Source: Candidatus Latescibacterota bacterium (GTDB lineage: Bacteria; Latescibacterota; MVCY01; DTYK01). From it: 21,715 bases of DNA. A program made the translations under genes and the position numbers. Each line of letters begins with the position of its first letter. The first letter of the stretch is position 1. The notes beneath the pieces were generated by a model, which had not been told where the DNA came from, did not search any database, and saw nothing but the letters and a program-made list of their open reading frames with translations. Shown here piece by piece: positions 7,200 to 15,011 of the stretch. The stretch is from assembly GCA_012961925.1 (NCBI GenBank), contig DTYK01000027.1, positions 1-21,715 on the forward strand, given 5' to 3'.

Positions 7200-7237
7200 T
7201 GCATGGCCTGTCTCACCTTTGGAAAACAAGCCATGCA
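7200..7237. terminator. Hairpin after the BadH-like SDR, possible transcript end
   Basis: TGCATGGCCTGT (7200-7211) and ACAAGCCATGCA (7226-7237) form a 12-base stem with one mismatch and a 14-base loop. It lies 15 bases beyond the SDR stop in the direction of minus-strand transcription. An AT-rich stretch follows, but there is no clear T-run. It could terminate weakly or protect a 3' end. Confidence 0.35.
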
Positions 7238-7251
7238 TGGAGGTCACCAAT

Positions 7252-8016
7252 TTAACACATAGTAAGTCCACCACTCACGCTTAGAGTCTGCCCGGTTATA
7301 AAATTTGCCTCATCAGAGGCGAGGAATACCACAGCATGGGCAATGTCTTCCGGCTCACCCATCCGCCGTAAAGGTATTATCCTTTCCATGCCAGCGAATA
7401 CTTTTTCTGCAAAACCACCCTTCGCTCTCATCTCTTCCACCAGTGGCGTAGGGGTCGGACCAGGACATACACAGTTCACGTTGATCTTGTAACGTGCCAT
7501 CTCCCTCGCAATAGTCTTTGTAAACGCAATGATAGCCCCTTTACATCCCGAATACACAGCCTCGCCCATACTCCCTACACGACCAGCATCAGAGCTAATA
7601 TTGATTATCTTGCCATAGCTTTTCGGTATCATTTGTTCCAATACAGCATGGGTGAAGTGAATCACACCTTTGTAGTTAATTGCGATCACCTTCTCCCAGG
7701 TCTCAGGCTTGCTCTCCATAAATGGTTCCATCTTGTCCCAGCCAGCGTTATTGACCAGTATATCTATCTTGCCAAAGGTATCCATTACTTTTTTTACCAT
7801 CTGATCCACCTGGTCTTTAACAGTAATGTCGGTCTCTACCATGAGGCCTTTACGGCCCAACTTTTCTATTTCAGCTATGGTCTCATTCCCTTCGTTTACC
7901 AAGATATCAGCGATAGCAATGTTCGCCCCCTGCTTGGCCAGGGCCAAACATATACCCTTTCCTATACCTCTTGCCCCTCCGGTCACGATTGCTACTCTAT
8001 CTGTCAATTCAAACAT
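7252..8016 (-). CDS. BadH-like short-chain alcohol dehydrogenase (2-hydroxycyclohexanecarboxyl-CoA dehydrogenase type)
   Basis: The SDR has 254 residues from the ATG at 8014-8016 (AAAGGAG 10 bases upstream); an in-frame extension to 8064 lacks support. Motifs are TGGARGIG (12-19), NNAGWDKMEPF (89-99), SSDAGRVGSMGEAVYSGCKG with catalytic Ser, Tyr155 and Lys159, CVCPGPTPTPL, and the C-terminal FITGQTLSVSGGLTM. From memory these stretches (NNAGWD, ISSDAGRVGS.GEAVY, VCPGPT.T, ITGQ.LSVSGGLTM) match BadH of Rhodopseudomonas palustris very closely. BadH oxidises 2-hydroxycyclohexanecarboxyl-CoA to the 2-keto compound. That suggests an alicyclic or alpha-branched 3-hydroxyacyl-CoA substrate, and is the strongest ring-degradation hint here. 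It follows the dehydratase-type pair by 81 bases. Confidence 0.85.
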   Translation of the reverse strand: MFELTDRVAIVTGGARGIGKGICLALAKQGANIAIADILVNEGNETIAEIEKLGRKGLMVETDITVKDQVDQMVKKVMDTFGKIDILVNNAGWDKMEPFMESKPETWEKVIAINYKGVIHFTHAVLEQMIPKSYGKIINISSDAGRVGSMGEAVYSGCKGAIIAFTKTIAREMARYKINVNCVCPGPTPTPLVEEMRAKGGFAEKVFAGMERIIPLRRMGEPEDIAHAVVFLASDEANFITGQTLSVSGGLTMC

Positions 8017-8026
8017 ATTACTTACA

Positions 8027-8033
8027 CTCCTTT
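8027..8033 (-). promoter_or_regulatory. Ribosome binding site fixing the BadH-like start at 8016
   Basis: AAAGGAG on the minus strand is followed 10 bases later by ATG. The conserved SDR N-terminus begins a few residues after that ATG, so the longer frame is not needed. Confidence 0.65.
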
Positions 8034-8097
8034 CTAATTTGCTTCGTCTTGCCTCGCAAGACATGCGCAGGTTAAAGCCGCTATATTAAAACCCTAG

Positions 8098-9441
8098 TTA
8101 AACCGCTTTCTGTTGTTTTCTTTTGTCCAGCATCTCAAGATAGGCATCAATCCGGTTCTTTACCATTGCATCGTTATATTCCCTTGGATCGGCCTGATCC
8201 GCGTCTAATATAAGGGTAGGAATACCAAACTCCTTTTCCAGGTCATAACGCATGAACGGAGAAAACAGGGTAAATATCTTGCAACAGATGCTGTTCCAAA
8301 CAATGACTCCGTCAAGGTGATATGGCTCCACCTGATTCAGTGTAAGGTCTGACCTCTCCTGAACAGAGGTGTTGTACATATATCGCAATGCCTTATCTGC
8401 CAGGTTATCAATTGGGTCCCTGTCCGGATCCATCACATGGACAAATTCGAACGGGTACGTCTCGGCAACACTGACGGCATCCCTATCTGCCAGATACGTA
8501 AAGAGTCCGAGATTGTACCAGGGCGGGATCCCCTCAAAGAAAAGGCGGAAACGTTCATTGGGGATAGCCCCTTCACCCTTTTCCACCTTTTCCCTTACTT
8601 CATCCCTAGCCCTCTGATAGATCTCCACCTCCATCTCAAGGCCTGCCCAGTAGAAACCCGGACCGATTAGGGGCATGATGTCCTGCGCACCCACTGGACA
8701 AGGTACATTACGACGAAGGTCCTGAATCTCCAGGAAGAGCTCTGCCGCTTTACTGGAGAGGGCCACGGTTTCCCGAAGCCTTCCCCAATCAAGTTTTTTC
8801 CCGCTCACATCTTCCAAAAAGGCGATCAATCTCCTGATCTGTACCTTTACATACTCTAGATAATACTCTTTAATAGGATGTTTATACCCCACACCCACAG
8901 TAGAATGTTCCTTGTACCATCTATCTTTTTCATTATGGACATCCATACGCGGATGGATCAGTGGATCGTCCGCTATAAAGGTAGGCACATTGAAATGGCG
9001 CTGTAACATGCGTATACCTAAAGGATGGAGGACACATACCGATCTTGATCCGAGCAGGATATCCGGTTCAGGCCAGTTAATCCCTTCCACTTCCGGGATA
9101 TCCTGACCACCAAGGACATACCCATAGACGGTCTTATAATAGGTGCATAGATCGTGGTGATACCCCTTACTCTCTGTAATCTGGATGAATCTCTCACTGA
9201 GTTGTTTGGCAGCAAACACAGCGGCCATACTATCTATCTGTTGTGGTAAGATATCCATCGCATGGAGTATCTCCACAGGTATGGTCTGCGGTCCTCCAAT
9301 CCAGGCTATTAACTTGGATCCATCCCTCTTAGCCTTGAGCATCTCCTGTAAATAGTCTTTGATATAAGAAAATATCTTCTTTGTGGATTGGAGACCCTTC
9401 TTGCCTCTCATTGTCTTATGTTTGGAGTTTTGTTCAGCCAT
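8098..9441 (-). CDS. 2-hydroxyacyl-CoA dehydratase / benzoyl-CoA reductase family, larger (BcrB/HgdA-type) chain
   Basis: The 447 residues are close to BcrB (~440). Cysteines that would ligate a [4Fe-4S] cluster are visible at the family positions: Cys99 (HDLCTYYK), Cys136 (SRSVCVLHP) and Cys386/387 (WNSICCKIF). The early segment GGPQTIPVEILHAMDILP matches the family's P-x-E-[IL]-x-x-A-x-G/D-[IL]-x-P substrate-domain start. Relatives either remove water from 2-hydroxyacyl-CoAs by a ketyl-radical mechanism or, with an ATPase, reduce benzoyl-CoA. It pairs with the chain at 9455-10570, only 13 bases away. The ATP-dependent activator (HgdC/BcrA/BcrD type) is absent from the window. The ~20 N-terminal residues are Lys-rich and look unstructured. 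GGAG precedes the ATG. Confidence 0.85.
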   Translation of the reverse strand: MAEQNSKHKTMRGKKGLQSTKKIFSYIKDYLQEMLKAKRDGSKLIAWIGGPQTIPVEILHAMDILPQQIDSMAAVFAAKQLSERFIQITESKGYHHDLCTYYKTVYGYVLGGQDIPEVEGINWPEPDILLGSRSVCVLHPLGIRMLQRHFNVPTFIADDPLIHPRMDVHNEKDRWYKEHSTVGVGYKHPIKEYYLEYVKVQIRRLIAFLEDVSGKKLDWGRLRETVALSSKAAELFLEIQDLRRNVPCPVGAQDIMPLIGPGFYWAGLEMEVEIYQRARDEVREKVEKGEGAIPNERFRLFFEGIPPWYNLGLFTYLADRDAVSVAETYPFEFVHVMDPDRDPIDNLADKALRYMYNTSVQERSDLTLNQVEPYHLDGVIVWNSICCKIFTLFSPFMRYDLEKEFGIPTLILDADQADPREYNDAMVKNRIDAYLEMLDKRKQQKAV

Positions 9442-9454
9442 ATTCTCTCCTCGC

Positions 9455-10570
9455 TTAACTTAACATCTCTACAAATGCTTCGAGCCTGTTCTTAATCGGC
9501 TCAGAATAAATTGATTGTTCCACCTCAACTAGAAGTGTGGGAATACCCCGATCAGCCAATGCTGCACTTAGGTCGGGATAGTCTAGCTGATGAGGATCGC
9601 AATACCTCTGGATCGTAAAAACGACACCGTCTACACTGCCCAGCTTAATCTTTTTCATTATGTAATCCAATCTTCGCTGAAATCGGCCTTCCGTTGTCAT
9701 GCAAGGGCATTGGGTTCGCTGGTTCAGGTAGAATCTGGAAAGGATAAAAAGGAGATCATCCTCAGTAATATCTATCTCATCCTCTGCACATCTCCCAACC
9801 ATGCAGAAATCATCGGCAATGATATTTCCACCCAATGATTCCACCAGATGAAAGATATCAAGATCAGGATGCACACCCCCTAGGGCCATCACCCTAGGTC
9901 CTTCTGCTGGAGGTGTAAAATCCCCTTCAGAGATAATACGGGTAAGTCTTTCCACGGCAATGGAGGGAGGAGACATTAGCCCATATAGGGTCAGTTCTGC
10001 CGCCTGGCTACCTGAGATCTTAGCACCAATCCTCAACTCATCGATCCTTTGATAACAGCTCCTAAGCCGGTTATACAATTGTATAGAATCTAATAAAGAT
10101 TCATCGCTGATCTCCCCTCCGCTAAGTTCTTCAAGGCTGTTCACAAAATTCTTCATCTCTTCCATAAAGAAGGTCTCGGCCCCTTCCGCATTTCCACAGT
10201 GCGGATTATTCAGAAAGTAAAAATACGGTAGGTCCACAACCTTCTCCCAGATGGCTGAAAGAAAACGTATACAATCACATGTATAGCTAAAAACCACGCC
10301 GTCAAGAAGGTCGCATCCACCATTTAGAGCAGATTCAAGGATACTCTGCACAAAATAGCAGCTGTAGTTGGAGAAATATTCCCTTGATCTCTCAACGGTC
10401 TCTCGATTGCCTACCAGGCGAAGAGGAAAAAGCCCGGCAGCATTGATGATTTCTACAGGAACCATAGCACAGAGACAGCCTATGGCCCTCCCGCCATTTC
10501 GCTTCCAGTCTGCTAAGGCTGGATTCTTCGAAGGATCAGGATGGTATTCTGTTTGTAGATTCAAGCTCAT
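9455..10570 (-). CDS. 2-hydroxyacyl-CoA dehydratase / benzoyl-CoA reductase family, smaller (BcrC/HgdB-type) chain
   Basis: The 371 residues match HgdB/BcrC length (~375-385). Likely cluster ligands are Cys71 (NYSCYF), Cys98 (SYTCDCIR) and Cys324 (QRYCDPHQLDYP), all in the expected order; R-Y-C-D-P-H is a hallmark of the beta/C chains. The substrate-domain opening CAMVPVEIINAAGLFPLRL is typical. Extra cysteines (32, 34, 100, 256, 261, 288, 290) make it notably Cys-rich. It forms a heterodimer with the protein encoded immediately downstream. Because no activator ATPase or ferredoxin is adjacent, dehydration versus ring reduction cannot be decided. GAGG sits 8 bases before the ATG, and the mutase gene ends 26 bases upstream, so mutase and this pair are one transcript. 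Confidence 0.86.
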   Translation of the reverse strand: MSLNLQTEYHPDPSKNPALADWKRNGGRAIGCLCAMVPVEIINAAGLFPLRLVGNRETVERSREYFSNYSCYFVQSILESALNGGCDLLDGVVFSYTCDCIRFLSAIWEKVVDLPYFYFLNNPHCGNAEGAETFFMEEMKNFVNSLEELSGGEISDESLLDSIQLYNRLRSCYQRIDELRIGAKISGSQAAELTLYGLMSPPSIAVERLTRIISEGDFTPPAEGPRVMALGGVHPDLDIFHLVESLGGNIIADDFCMVGRCAEDEIDITEDDLLFILSRFYLNQRTQCPCMTTEGRFQRRLDYIMKKIKLGSVDGVVFTIQRYCDPHQLDYPDLSAALADRGIPTLLVEVEQSIYSEPIKNRLEAFVEMLS

Positions 10571-10596
10571 AAACGTAACCTCTAATTCTATCCAAG

Positions 10597-12252
10597 CTAA
10601 AGGATTATCGTCTGTTTATATTCTCCGAAGACCTCTCTTAATACTCCACATATCTCGCCAAGGGTGGCATAGGACCTTACCGCCTCTAAGATCGGAGGCA
10701 TCAGGTTGTCATCACCCTGTGCTGCGCGCTTAAGCTGCTCAAGCGCCCTTTCAACACTTTTCGAATCCCTCTGAGATCTTATTCTCTCCAATCGAGCAAT
10801 CTGTTCCTTTTCCAGATTGGGATCTGCCCTGGATATCTTGATCCGGGTACTCTCTTCGGTCTGAAAGCAGTTGACACCCACCACCTTTATTTCACCTGAC
10901 TCAACCTTCTTCTGAATTTCGTATGCCTTATTTTGAATCTCCTGCTGAATGTATCCTCGCTCAATGGCAGAGATGACTCCTCCCATCTCGTCTATCTTAT
11001 GAATATATTCCTGGGCCCTCCTTTCGATCTCGTCTGTCAGGCTTTCCACGTAATAGGACCCGGCCAGTGGATCAACCACGTCAGCAGCGCCAGATTCATA
11101 GGCAATAAGTTGTTGTGTACGAAGCGATACCAGAGCAGCCTCCTCCGTAGGCAGGCATAGGGCCTCATCAAATGAAGATACGGCCATTGACTGGAGACCG
11201 CCCAGGACCGCAGCTAGTGTCTGATAAGTCCCTCTGATTATGTTTATTAACGGTTGCTGAGCTGTAAGCGTACTTCCACCTGTCTGCATATGCGCTCGAA
11301 ATTTATACGAGTTCTTATTCTTTGCCCCAAACCTCTCCTTCATAATCCGCGCCCACAATCTTCTCGCTGCTCGATATTTAGCAATCTCTTCAAAGAAATG
11401 ATTATGGGTATTGAATATCCAGGATATCCGTGGAGCAAAATCATCAACGCTCAGTCCTGCTGCAATACCTGCTTCCACGTAGGCAATGGCATTGGCAAAA
11501 CTGAACGCAATCTCCTGTACAGCGTCGCAACCTGCTTCCCGGAGATGGTAGCTTGCCACATTGATGGTATTCCATTTCGGGAGATGTCTCGAGCAGTAGG
11601 CAAAGATGTCAGTAATCAGTCTGATGGAAGGCTTGATGGGAAATATATACGTTCCCCTTACTGTGTATTCTTTGAGTATGTCGTTCTGAATCGTACCTCT
11701 CAGTTTCTCTATCGATACCCCCTGTTTTTCGGCACATACAATATACATAGCTAGGAGGATAGCCGCTGGAGCGTTTATAGTCATAGAGGTACTTATCCTG
11801 TCCAGAGGAATCTCCTTGAATATGACCTCCATATCAGCCAGGGAGTCAACAGCTACACCGGTCTTACCCACCTCCCCGAGGGCTAAGGGATGATCAGAGT
11901 CATAACCGATCTGTGTGGGCAGATCGAATGCCACGGACAGACCTGTCTGACCCTGTTCGAGAAGAAAACGGAAACGCTTGTTTGTTTCCTCGGCAGTCCC
12001 CATGCCAGAATACTGGCGCATTGTCCATAGCCTTCCTCGATACATGTCAGGTTGGATCCCTCTGGTAAAAGGGTACTCCCCTGGAAACCCAACCTTTTCA
12101 AGATATTCCTCCAAATTCTGATCGTCAGGTGTGTAGACGACCTTAAGAGGGATACCCGAGGGGGTGTAAAGGAGATTTTCTGAGAGCTCCTTCTTCAGTG
12201 TCTCCTTCTCCCACCTCTCCTTTTCCTGTCTTATCCTTTCATTGACATCCAT
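10597..12252 (-). CDS. Methylmalonyl-CoA mutase-type large chain, no B12 domain
   Basis: This 551-residue substrate-binding TIM barrel of an adenosylcobalamin acyl-CoA mutase has PFTRGIQPDMYRGRLWTMRQ, GLSVAFDLPTQIGYDSDHP, TSMTINAPA, GTIQNDILKEY and QTGGSTLTAQQP. Aligning with P. shermanii MutB, Tyr81, Arg199, Tyr235 and His236 fall at exactly the spacing of Tyr89, Arg207, Tyr243 and His244. Tyr89/Arg207 bind the carboxylate of methylmalonyl-CoA. Isobutyryl-CoA and 2-hydroxyisobutyryl-CoA mutases instead have Phe/Ile and Gln. A carboxylated substrate is therefore predicted (methylmalonyl-, ethylmalonyl- or alkylsuccinyl-CoA). The ~130-residue cobalamin-binding chain (DxHxxG) is not in the protein or the window and must be supplied in trans. 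The ribosome site is weak (GTGGGG). The gene is spaced 27 bases from the thiolase. Confidence 0.92.
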   Translation of the reverse strand: MDVNERIRQEKERWEKETLKKELSENLLYTPSGIPLKVVYTPDDQNLEEYLEKVGFPGEYPFTRGIQPDMYRGRLWTMRQYSGMGTAEETNKRFRFLLEQGQTGLSVAFDLPTQIGYDSDHPLALGEVGKTGVAVDSLADMEVIFKEIPLDRISTSMTINAPAAILLAMYIVCAEKQGVSIEKLRGTIQNDILKEYTVRGTYIFPIKPSIRLITDIFAYCSRHLPKWNTINVASYHLREAGCDAVQEIAFSFANAIAYVEAGIAAGLSVDDFAPRISWIFNTHNHFFEEIAKYRAARRLWARIMKERFGAKNKNSYKFRAHMQTGGSTLTAQQPLINIIRGTYQTLAAVLGGLQSMAVSSFDEALCLPTEEAALVSLRTQQLIAYESGAADVVDPLAGSYYVESLTDEIERRAQEYIHKIDEMGGVISAIERGYIQQEIQNKAYEIQKKVESGEIKVVGVNCFQTEESTRIKISRADPNLEKEQIARLERIRSQRDSKSVERALEQLKRAAQGDDNLMPPILEAVRSYATLGEICGVLREVFGEYKQTIIL

Positions 12253-12279
12253 AATTACCCCACTTTTTTGCCAAAGAGA

Positions 12280-13467
12280 TTATCCTCTCTCGTTTCCCAG
12301 GATTACCACACACGATACAGTGGGATGACCCCCTAACGTATGTGCCAATCCTCTATCTACCTTCTTTATCTGACGTTCTCCGCACTTGCCCTGAAGCTGC
12401 TTGTACACTTCATAACACATTCTTAAGCCTGAAGCTCCAATAGGATGCCCAAAGCACTTAAGGCCACCATCGCTATTGACCGGAAGTTCCCCATCTAAAG
12501 TAAATGTACCTGCATCAACGTCCTCCCTTGCCCGTCCTCTCGGTGAAAAACCTAGATCCTCGTATATGATCAGCTCAGTGATCGTAAAACAGTCATGCAC
12601 AACCGCTACGTCGATCTCTTTCCGGGGGTCCTTTATCCCCGCCTGGTCATAGGCCTGCCTGCTCGCATTCTGGGTGGACGCAAACCCGGTCCAACCAAAA
12701 TTCGGCTCAAAATGGGGGGCTATGGAGTTTTGTGACAACCCTATACCTTTTACATAGATTGGATCATCGCGGAAGCTTTTTGCTATATCAGAACTGCAGA
12801 TAATAGCCGCAGCAGCCCCGTCACTATTACCACAACAGTCAAATAGGCCTAGTGGCGAAGAAATGATCGGCGCATTTAACACCTGCTCAAGCGTCACCTT
12901 CATCCTGAAATGCGCCTTTGGGTGCATACTCCCGTTGTGGTGGTTCTTTACCGCAATCTTCCCTATTGTCCTCTTTCCCTCTTCGTAGCTCAGGCCGTAT
13001 TCATGAAAATACCTGTGAGCAATGAACGCAAAGCTGCTGGGAGCGGTTCTTCTCACCTCCATCACAGGGTGCATTCCCCTCCCGATCCCAAGGCCGGGAA
13101 ACCCGCAATCCTTTAATTTTTCGAACCCGAGGGCAAGAACTATATCATACATTCCCGCAGCTACCGCAAAACAGGCATTACGAAACGCCTCATGTCCGGT
13201 AGCACACCAGTTCTCTACTCGGGTGACCGGTATCTGGTGAAGCTTCAATGGCTCTGCTAAAGCAAGGCCGCCCATCCCCACCCAGTGGGAAGAAGTAGTT
13301 CCCAACCAGGCAGCCTGGATATCACTTGGATCAATCTTGGCGTCCTCATATGCCTCATAGGCCGCCTCGATTATCATATCTTCAGGTCCTTTATCCCAAT
13401 TTTCTCCAAACTTACAACATCCCATGCCAATAACGGCTACCCTGTCTCTAATTCCTTCCTTCTTCAT
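12280..13467 (-). CDS. Thiolase, SCP-x/acetyl-CoA acetyltransferase-like
   Basis: This 395-residue thiolase has N-terminal RDRVAVIGMGCCKFGE, the nucleophile Cys88 in VENWCATGHEAFRNA, His291 in VVHDCFTITELI (the H-D-C-F motif of SCP2-type thiolases), His341 in CFGHPIGASG, and a C-terminal HTLGGHPTVSCVVIL with a second Cys (386). It should cleave a 3-oxoacyl-CoA with CoA, or run in the condensing direction. SCP2-type thiolases commonly work with a DUF35 partner, as in the benzylsuccinate BbsA/BbsB pair and archaeal thiolase/HMGS complexes. Here that partner is the DUF35 domain fused to the preceding protein (13582-14997). AGGA precedes the ATG by 4 bases. A 114-base spacer follows the fusion gene and shows nothing recognisable. 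Confidence 0.9.
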   Translation of the reverse strand: MKKEGIRDRVAVIGMGCCKFGENWDKGPEDMIIEAAYEAYEDAKIDPSDIQAAWLGTTSSHWVGMGGLALAEPLKLHQIPVTRVENWCATGHEAFRNACFAVAAGMYDIVLALGFEKLKDCGFPGLGIGRGMHPVMEVRRTAPSSFAFIAHRYFHEYGLSYEEGKRTIGKIAVKNHHNGSMHPKAHFRMKVTLEQVLNAPIISSPLGLFDCCGNSDGAAAAIICSSDIAKSFRDDPIYVKGIGLSQNSIAPHFEPNFGWTGFASTQNASRQAYDQAGIKDPRKEIDVAVVHDCFTITELIIYEDLGFSPRGRAREDVDAGTFTLDGELPVNSDGGLKCFGHPIGASGLRMCYEVYKQLQGKCGERQIKKVDRGLAHTLGGHPTVSCVVILGNERG

Positions 13468-13581
13468 AATATCCTAACCCCTTATATTATCTATTTTCTG
13501 TTACTCACGCTTCTATCTTCATTACGAATGTATAATCTGCACAGCTTGTGTTGTAGACTTCTGTTTGTATGCGGACGAAAC

Positions 13582-14997
13582 TCAAGCCTGATCTCCGTAA
13601 ACAGGCCGGCATTTCCAGTAATAGTTATAGAACCCGCCCTCTTCGTGAAATAGTCTCAAGGTCATTTCCACTGGCACCCCGATCTCTATCTCCTTTGGGT
13701 TGCAATCCGTCATCAGACAATATATCCGGGCACCACCTTCGGTTTCTACAATCGTCTGAATGGTTGGTGGGTTTGGTCCACCAGCCAGATTGTCAAGGGA
13801 ATAGGAAAACACCTTTCCTTTCTTGTCAGAGAGGCGGACCTCTTCAAAGTCGTCTTTGGCCTTACATGAGTAGCAGACACGCTGAACAGGAAAGGTAATA
13901 GTTCCACACCTATTGCATTTACTTCCATGTAGACTACTGACCCAGTTCCTTGTCCTCCACATCACGGAAGCAGATGGAAAGAGACGCACAAGTTCTTGAG
14001 GAGTCTGGACAAATCCTCGAAATGCAAGATATTTTTGATAACTCAGCTCTTCACCAACATCTAGAGGCAGTACGGTGGTTAATGAAATATCCCTTTTTTC
14101 AATCTCAGCAGTAACCTCGAGTAGGAAGGCATCGCTTCCACTGCCAAAGTTTGCCCATATTATCTTGTGACCAGGCTTTGCATCCGAAAGTGCAGCAGCC
14201 AACATAATTAAGACCTGAGGAGAACCTGTATTCCCTATCTTGTCCAACAGGGAATCCTGAACCTGTTCAGGCTTAAACCCCAATCTTCTTATCATCCTCT
14301 TATGGCTTCTGGAATCCGGCCCATAAAAGACTACCTTATCTATATCCTCGGCCTTTAAATTGTTCCTCTCTAATATAGTTTTAACGGAACGCTCCAGGTT
14401 CTTTTCGTAACCCATCTGGACGACAAAGCGATCCTCCCAGGTCTTTACAAAATCGTCCTTATCCATACGCCATACATCAGTAATATCGTCCCAGATCGAG
14501 TAAGAGTCCCTAAAATCACAGATTACATCTGAGTCTCCAAGGAGTATCGCAGCACCTGCATCGCCAAATAGACTCTCGAGATTCGAACGGGGCAGAGCAG
14601 GTCGGCAATCAGCGGTAAGTACAAGCACATCCCCCAAACCTCCCTTTACGGCATCTACTGCAGAGAGTATGGCGTTTGTGCCCGATCTCGTTGAACCCCC
14701 AAAATCAGAGGTACGAATATCAGGAGGTAGATCTAGGACTCCTGCACATATGCCCGAGCATTGCTTTTCCCAGTAGGGAGCAGTGGTAGACGCAAAATAT
14801 AGTCCCTTTATATGATCCCTTCCATTCTGTTTTAAACACTTAAACCCAGCTTCAATTGCCATAGTGATACTATCTTCGTCAAAATTGGCCACACGCCTTT
14901 CTCCAGTGCCTCCTTTAGCACCCCACGCTGAGCCAATCGCCTCTTTAGTCAAACGATAATAGGGGAGATGAACCGCGATCTCTTTAATTCCTACCAT
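13582..14997 (-). CDS. HMG-CoA-synthase-like domain fused to a DUF35 zinc-ribbon/OB-fold domain
   Basis: The protein has 471 residues. Residues 1-~300 align with archaeal HMG-CoA synthase (thiolase fold): VGIKEIAVHLPYYRL, VANFDEDSITMAIEA, LGDVLVLTAD, IGNTGSPQVLIMLAAAL and ANFGSGSDAFLLEV. Residues ~335-466 are DUF35, with a zinc ribbon Cys361-x2-Cys364-x10-Cys375-x2-Cys378 and then an OB fold (GKVFSYSLDN, QTIVETEGGARIYCLMTD). By eye, the three catalytic residues of HMGS are replaced: Glu by Thr71 (ASTTAPYW), Cys by Thr103 (GGSTRSGTNA) and His by Tyr225 (VVFYGPDSR). It is therefore unlikely to be an ordinary HMG-CoA synthase. It may be a scaffold that binds CoA and links to the thiolase, or have different chemistry. 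GGAGG lies 7 bases before the ATG. Confidence 0.85.
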   Translation of the reverse strand: MVGIKEIAVHLPYYRLTKEAIGSAWGAKGGTGERRVANFDEDSITMAIEAGFKCLKQNGRDHIKGLYFASTTAPYWEKQCSGICAGVLDLPPDIRTSDFGGSTRSGTNAILSAVDAVKGGLGDVLVLTADCRPALPRSNLESLFGDAGAAILLGDSDVICDFRDSYSIWDDITDVWRMDKDDFVKTWEDRFVVQMGYEKNLERSVKTILERNNLKAEDIDKVVFYGPDSRSHKRMIRRLGFKPEQVQDSLLDKIGNTGSPQVLIMLAAALSDAKPGHKIIWANFGSGSDAFLLEVTAEIEKRDISLTTVLPLDVGEELSYQKYLAFRGFVQTPQELVRLFPSASVMWRTRNWVSSLHGSKCNRCGTITFPVQRVCYSCKAKDDFEEVRLSDKKGKVFSYSLDNLAGGPNPPTIQTIVETEGGARIYCLMTDCNPKEIEIGVPVEMTLRLFHEEGGFYNYYWKCRPVYGDQA

Positions 14998-15011
14998 TGG
15001 AATTCCTCCTT

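Noticed and set aside
8098..10570. Confident assignment as benzoyl-CoA reductase BcrB/BcrC
   Set aside because: Chain lengths and cysteines suit both reductases and 2-hydroxyacyl-CoA dehydratases. Without BcrA/BcrD ATPase genes the specific call is not supportable.
10597..12252. 2-hydroxyisobutyryl- or isobutyryl-CoA mutase (acetone, isobutyrate or pivalate pathway)
   Set aside because: The Tyr81/Arg199 signature is that of methylmalonyl-CoA-type mutases, while those enzymes carry Ile or Phe with Gln.
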